Assembly: GCA_946629475.1 (NCBI GenBank)
Contig: CAMOXX010000094.1
Span: forward strand, 1 to 9,618
Length of the DNA: 9,618 nucleotides
Reading direction: 5' to 3'
DNA from: an uncultured Blautia sp.
Lineage (GTDB): Bacteria; Bacillota; Clostridia; Lachnospirales; Lachnospiraceae
Part shown: one piece after another, positions 7,433 to 9,618 of the stretch
Position numbering within the stretch: the stretch's first letter is position 1
Layout of the letters: each line of letters starts with the position of its first letter
Notes under the pieces: model-generated
Databases searched by the model: none
Told to the model about the DNA's origin: nothing
The model's input: the letters and a program-made list of their open reading frames with translations, nothing else
Made by a program: the position numbers and the translations under genes

Positions 7433-8305
7433 TTATCCCTTTACCGCACCGGCTGCGATGCCGTTGACAAACTGTTTCTGCAGTGCGAGGAATACGATGA
7501 TCAGCGGAAGCGCGCAGAGCACGCAGGCCGCGAACAGAACGTTCCACTGTGCCGGGTTCTCCTTGTCACCAAGGAACTGGAGCATGCCGACCGGGAGAGA
7601 GTACTGTGCCTTTTTGGAGATGAACACCATCGGATAAAAATAGTCGTTCCAGATCCAAAGGCCCTGGGTAATCACACAGGATATAATGGCGGGCTGCAGC
7701 AGCGGGAAGACGACAGTCCAGAACCGCTTGCCGAGAGAAGCGCCGTCGATGAAGGCCGACTCTTCGATCTCCACCGGAACGCCCTTCATGAAGCCTGAGA
7801 ACAGGAATACGGAGAAGGGCAGGGAACAGGTGACGAACATGATCATCGGGGTGAATCTGGTGTTCGGAATTCCCAGGCGGTTGAGTGTCTGCGCGATCGG
7901 TACGATAACCATCTGGGACGGAATGATCAGACCGGAGATGAAGAAGAAGTACAGGAATCTTGCAAGCTTCGTCTTGATTCTTCCGATCGGGTACGCTGCC
8001 ATTGTAGAGAAGATCACAATCAGCAGGACCGATCCGCCGGTCGTCATAATACTGTTCAGCAGCTCCATGGGGTAGTTCATGTTGCTGAAGGCTCTCTTGT
8101 AGCTGGCGAACGTGAATTCAATGAACAGGGCCAGCGGGGAGGTCTGATTGTCCGGTGAGCGCAGCGAGCTGGAAAACACGATGACCAGCGGCGAGATCAC
8201 GACAATACAGAACAAAATGATGACAAGATAGAGAAGGAACGTTTTTGGCGTCAGGGCCAGATACTGCTCTTTTTCACGATCGTCTTTTTTTCTGCCGAAT
8301 GCCAT
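7433..8305 (-). CDS. Sugar ABC transporter permease, MalG/LacG/UgpE type (CUT1)
   Basis: This 290-residue permease is the second channel subunit. A short charged cytoplasmic N-terminus (residues 1-20) precedes a membrane helix at about 22-46. Further helices lie at about 88-108, 117-140, 153-172, 200-222 and 255-275. The EAA loop is clear at 181-205 (EESAFIDGAS, then a VVFPLLQP ending). The MalG-type C-terminus is intact, with the Gln-Lys-Gln-Phe-Val-Asn-Gly-Ile segment and a short Gly-Ala-Val-Lys-Gly tail that in this family usually ends near the ATPase. Asn220-Asp221 in 'WIWNDYFYP' is the usual signature of this subunit. No ATP-binding subunit lies in the window. In Firmicutes CUT1 operons a shared MsmK/MsiK-type ATPase encoded elsewhere commonly serves several such permease pairs, which I infer here. 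Confidence 0.95.
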   Translation of the reverse strand: MAFGRKKDDREKEQYLALTPKTFLLYLVIILFCIVVISPLVIVFSSSLRSPDNQTSPLALFIEFTFASYKRAFSNMNYPMELLNSIMTTGGSVLLIVIFSTMAAYPIGRIKTKLARFLYFFFISGLIIPSQMVIVPIAQTLNRLGIPNTRFTPMIMFVTCSLPFSVFLFSGFMKGVPVEIEESAFIDGASLGKRFWTVVFPLLQPAIISCVITQGLWIWNDYFYPMVFISKKAQYSLPVGMLQFLGDKENPAQWNVLFAACVLCALPLIIVFLALQKQFVNGIAAGAVKG

Positions 8306-9222
8306 TACAGCTCCACCTCCCTCTTATTCAGATAGAACAGCATGAGTACCGTGATCACGATGATAAACGCGAATGCCAGAACGGAGAATGCGGAAGCGCG
8401 CCCCATCTTCATGTCGGTAAACGCGGTCTCGTAGACCTGGAACATGAGCGTTTTTGTGGATTTTCCGGGACCGCCGTTGGTCATGATGAAGGAATAGTCG
8501 AATGCCTTCAGGCCGGCGATGACGGAGAGGATTACGTTGATCGTTACGGTAGAGGAGATCAGGGGAAGCTTGATCTTGCGGATCAGCTGCCACTCGGTAC
8601 AGCCGTCGATCCGGCCGGCCTCCAGGAGGCTCTCATCTACGGTCTGCAGGCCTGCAAGGTAGATGATCATCGTAGTACCGAAGCCCTTCCAGACCTCCAC
8701 GATCGCGATAGCGTAGAGCGCCGTTTTATAATTGCCCAAAGGGTTGAAGGCGGTGCCGTCGAGACCGATGTTTGTCAGAAGGTTGCCGATCATACCGGAG
8801 CCCGGCATGTACACGTAGGACCAGATAAAGCCGACAACGATTGCGGAGAACAGTGCCGGGAAATACGCGCAGGTGCGGAAGAAGCCCTTAAAGCGGATCC
8901 GGGTGTTCAGTACCATAGCGATCGCCATGCCGATCACATTGCTTAAGAGAACGGTGAACACCGCGTAGATCAGGGTGTTCTTCATCGAGTTTGTCAGGGT
9001 TCCGTTTGACAGAACCTTGGCGTAGTTTTTCATTCCCACAAAATCGAAATCGTAGTTGATTCCGTTAAAGTTTGTGATACTGTAGTAGAACAGCTGCAGT
9101 ACCGGATAGATCCAGAACACGAGGAACATTGCCAGGGCCGGGATCAGGAATATGTACATCTTGTTGGTAAAGACAAGGGAGGTGTTGGCCCCTTTTCTTT
9201 TCTTTTTTGGCTGGCTTGCCAT
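8305..9222 (-). CDS. Sugar ABC transporter permease, MalF/LacF/UgpA type (CUT1)
   Basis: This 305-residue inner-membrane permease would pair with the next gene's product to form the channel of a CUT1 oligosaccharide importer. A basic cytoplasmic N-terminus (Lys-rich, residues 6-11) is followed by a first membrane helix at about 23-45, ending in the family's Tyr-Pro. Further helices lie at about 83-105, 120-140, 167-190, 223-245 and 280-298. The EAA loop that contacts the ATPase is at about 201-220 (EAGRIDGC then a KLPLI ending). The MalF-type motif Thr-Asn-Gly-Gly-Pro follows at 248-252. Length and order are normal for the non-maltose members of the family. The start at 9222 is supported by an AAAGGAG ribosome site five bases upstream. 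Its stop overlaps the next start as TAATG, so the two permeases are very likely translationally coupled. The substrate is not encoded in any motif I can read. Confidence 0.95.
   Translation of the reverse strand: MASQPKKKRKGANTSLVFTNKMYIFLIPALAMFLVFWIYPVLQLFYYSITNFNGINYDFDFVGMKNYAKVLSNGTLTNSMKNTLIYAVFTVLLSNVIGMAIAMVLNTRIRFKGFFRTCAYFPALFSAIVVGFIWSYVYMPGSGMIGNLLTNIGLDGTAFNPLGNYKTALYAIAIVEVWKGFGTTMIIYLAGLQTVDESLLEAGRIDGCTEWQLIRKIKLPLISSTVTINVILSVIAGLKAFDYSFIMTNGGPGKSTKTLMFQVYETAFTDMKMGRASAFSVLAFAFIIVITVLMLFYLNKREVEL
8311..8320 (-). promoter_or_regulatory. Ribosome binding site of the second permease, inside the first permease's last codons
   Basis: The minus-strand sequence GGAGGTGGAG doubles as the codons for the C-terminal Glu-Val-Glu of the first permease and as a double Shine-Dalgarno match. 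Its two GGAG cores lie about 5 and 11 bases before the ATG at 8303-8305. The overlapping TAATG follows. This decides the start of the second permease and indicates coupled translation in equal amounts. Confidence 0.75.
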
Positions 9223-9300
9223 AGTCTCTCCTTTCCTGCAGGTGCCTCTGCTGATTCGGAATGATCTTACTGCGGATGAGAGGCGCCGCTTTACAAAGAG

Positions 9301-9334
9301 AGCCCTGCATCCTGCCGGATACAGGGCTTTTTTT
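9301..9334 (-). promoter_or_regulatory. Strong stem-loop between binding-protein gene and permease gene (attenuator or mRNA stabiliser)
   Basis: Arms 9301-9312 and 9317-9328 pair around a four-base loop. Read on the plus strand there is one C-A mismatch (9308/9321). In the minus-strand transcript the same position becomes a G-U wobble, so the operon mRNA can form an uninterrupted 12-pair stem. A run of seven T lies at 9328-9334 on the plus strand, which gives the plus orientation the look of an intrinsic terminator. On the minus strand that run is an A tract before the stem, and only a weak CTCTTT follows it. Since every gene here is on the minus strand, I favour a partial terminator or a 3' stabilising hairpin for the binding-protein mRNA. 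Such elements commonly keep binding protein in excess over permeases. Confidence 0.6.
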
Positions 9335-9370
9335 AGTGTGATTATGAATTGTCAGGGTATCCGGAAAAAA

Positions 9371-9618
9371 TCAGTCCTCGAGGAGGTCTTCAAACTTATC
9401 CTGCATTCCCTCGGTGATATCCTCGATCTCGGTGCCCTGTCCGCCTACCATCTCGCTGAACAGTGCTTCCATCTCGGACTCGGTTCCTGCCGGCCATGCC
9501 TGGTTGCACCAGTAGAAGCCTTTGCCTTCGTTCATCAGGTCGATGAAGGGCTGGAAGAGGTCAATGTTCGGAACGGTCTCTGCGCCTTCGCCGTAAACCG
9601 GGATGATACGTCCGGTAG
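9371..9618 (-). CDS. Extracellular sugar-binding protein of a CUT1 ABC transporter (family 1), C-terminal part only
   Basis: The gene enters from beyond the window's right edge; only the last 81 codons and a TGA stop are present. The reading frame was translated by hand. In this segment I see an Asn-Gln-Ala-Trp-Pro stretch, a Gly-Gly-Gln-Gly-Thr-Glu segment and a Met-Gln-Asp-Lys-Phe-Glu-Asp-Leu-Leu ending. This is the usual pattern of the C-terminal helices of family 1 binding proteins, in which a 'tGkaTveea...mq...d.l' motif closes the protein. Two CUT1 permeases follow directly, which is the standard order of such operons and supports the call. The protein would be a lipid-anchored or secreted receptor that delivers an oligosaccharide to the permease pair. 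The signal peptide and most of the ligand site lie outside the window, so the substrate cannot be read here. Confidence 0.85.
   Translation of the reverse strand, partial: TGRIIPVYGEGAETVPNIDLFQPFIDLMNEGKGFYWCNQAWPAGTESEMEALFSEMVGGQGTEIEDITEGMQDKFEDLLED

Noticed and set aside
7395..7547. Longer start for the unknown membrane protein
   Set aside because: The extra 51 residues overlap the permease coding region, are Arg-rich and unlike a membrane-protein N-terminus. The start at 7394 directly precedes a normal cytoplasmic segment and membrane helix.
9241..9287. Second inverted repeat, arms 9241-9249 and 9279-9287
   Set aside because: The arms are far apart (29-base loop), and in the operon-sense RNA one pair is an A-C mismatch; weak and likely incidental.
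9335..9370. Possible promoter (CTGACA and A/T-rich stretch) on the minus strand before the hairpin
   Set aside because: Spacing between the two elements is about 14 bases and the -10 match is poor; not enough to call.

Overview
The window holds one compact carbohydrate-uptake and glycoside-cleavage gene cluster. All seven genes lie on the minus strand, so transcription runs from high to low coordinates. In that order they are: the C-terminal end of a family 1 sugar-binding protein (cut by the window edge), two CUT1-type ABC permeases, an unrecognised 210-residue single-pass membrane protein, a YesL/DUF624 membrane protein, a domain-permuted GH3 beta-glucosidase-type enzyme, and a GH78 alpha-L-rhamnosidase.

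The source is most likely a gut or rumen Clostridia member, probably of a Lachnospiraceae/Butyrivibrio/Ruminococcus type. This is inferred from strong AGGAG-type ribosome sites, the CUT1 operon with DUF624 and no dedicated ATPase, and a GH3 with the reversed domain order first known from Ruminococcus albus and Butyrivibrio fibrisolvens. The species cannot be named from this sequence.

Layout: 9371-9618 is the binding-protein end. 9223-9370 is an intergenic stretch with a strong stem-loop. 8305-9222 and 7433-8305 are the permeases, which share one base (TAATG). 6762-7394 is the unknown membrane protein and 6089-6727 is the YesL-like protein. 3580-6111 is GH3, whose start lies inside the YesL gene. 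197-3493 is GH78. 1-196 has no convincing gene; it contains two overlapping inverted repeats and a short copy of the GH3 3' end.

Model (inference): the binding protein and permeases import a rhamnose-bearing oligosaccharide or glycoside, powered by an ATPase encoded elsewhere. Neither glycosidase has a signal peptide, so both should act in the cytoplasm. GH78 would remove terminal alpha-L-rhamnose and GH3 the exposed beta-linked glucose (or another beta-sugar). That order fits rutinoside- or neohesperidoside-type flavonoid glycosides, other rhamnosyl-glucosides, or rhamnose-containing plant polysaccharide fragments. I see no radically new system. The points most worth checking are the unknown SBP-like membrane protein, the GH3-tail copy and structured repeats at 1-112, the stem-loop after the binding-protein gene, and the extra beta-rich domain in GH78.
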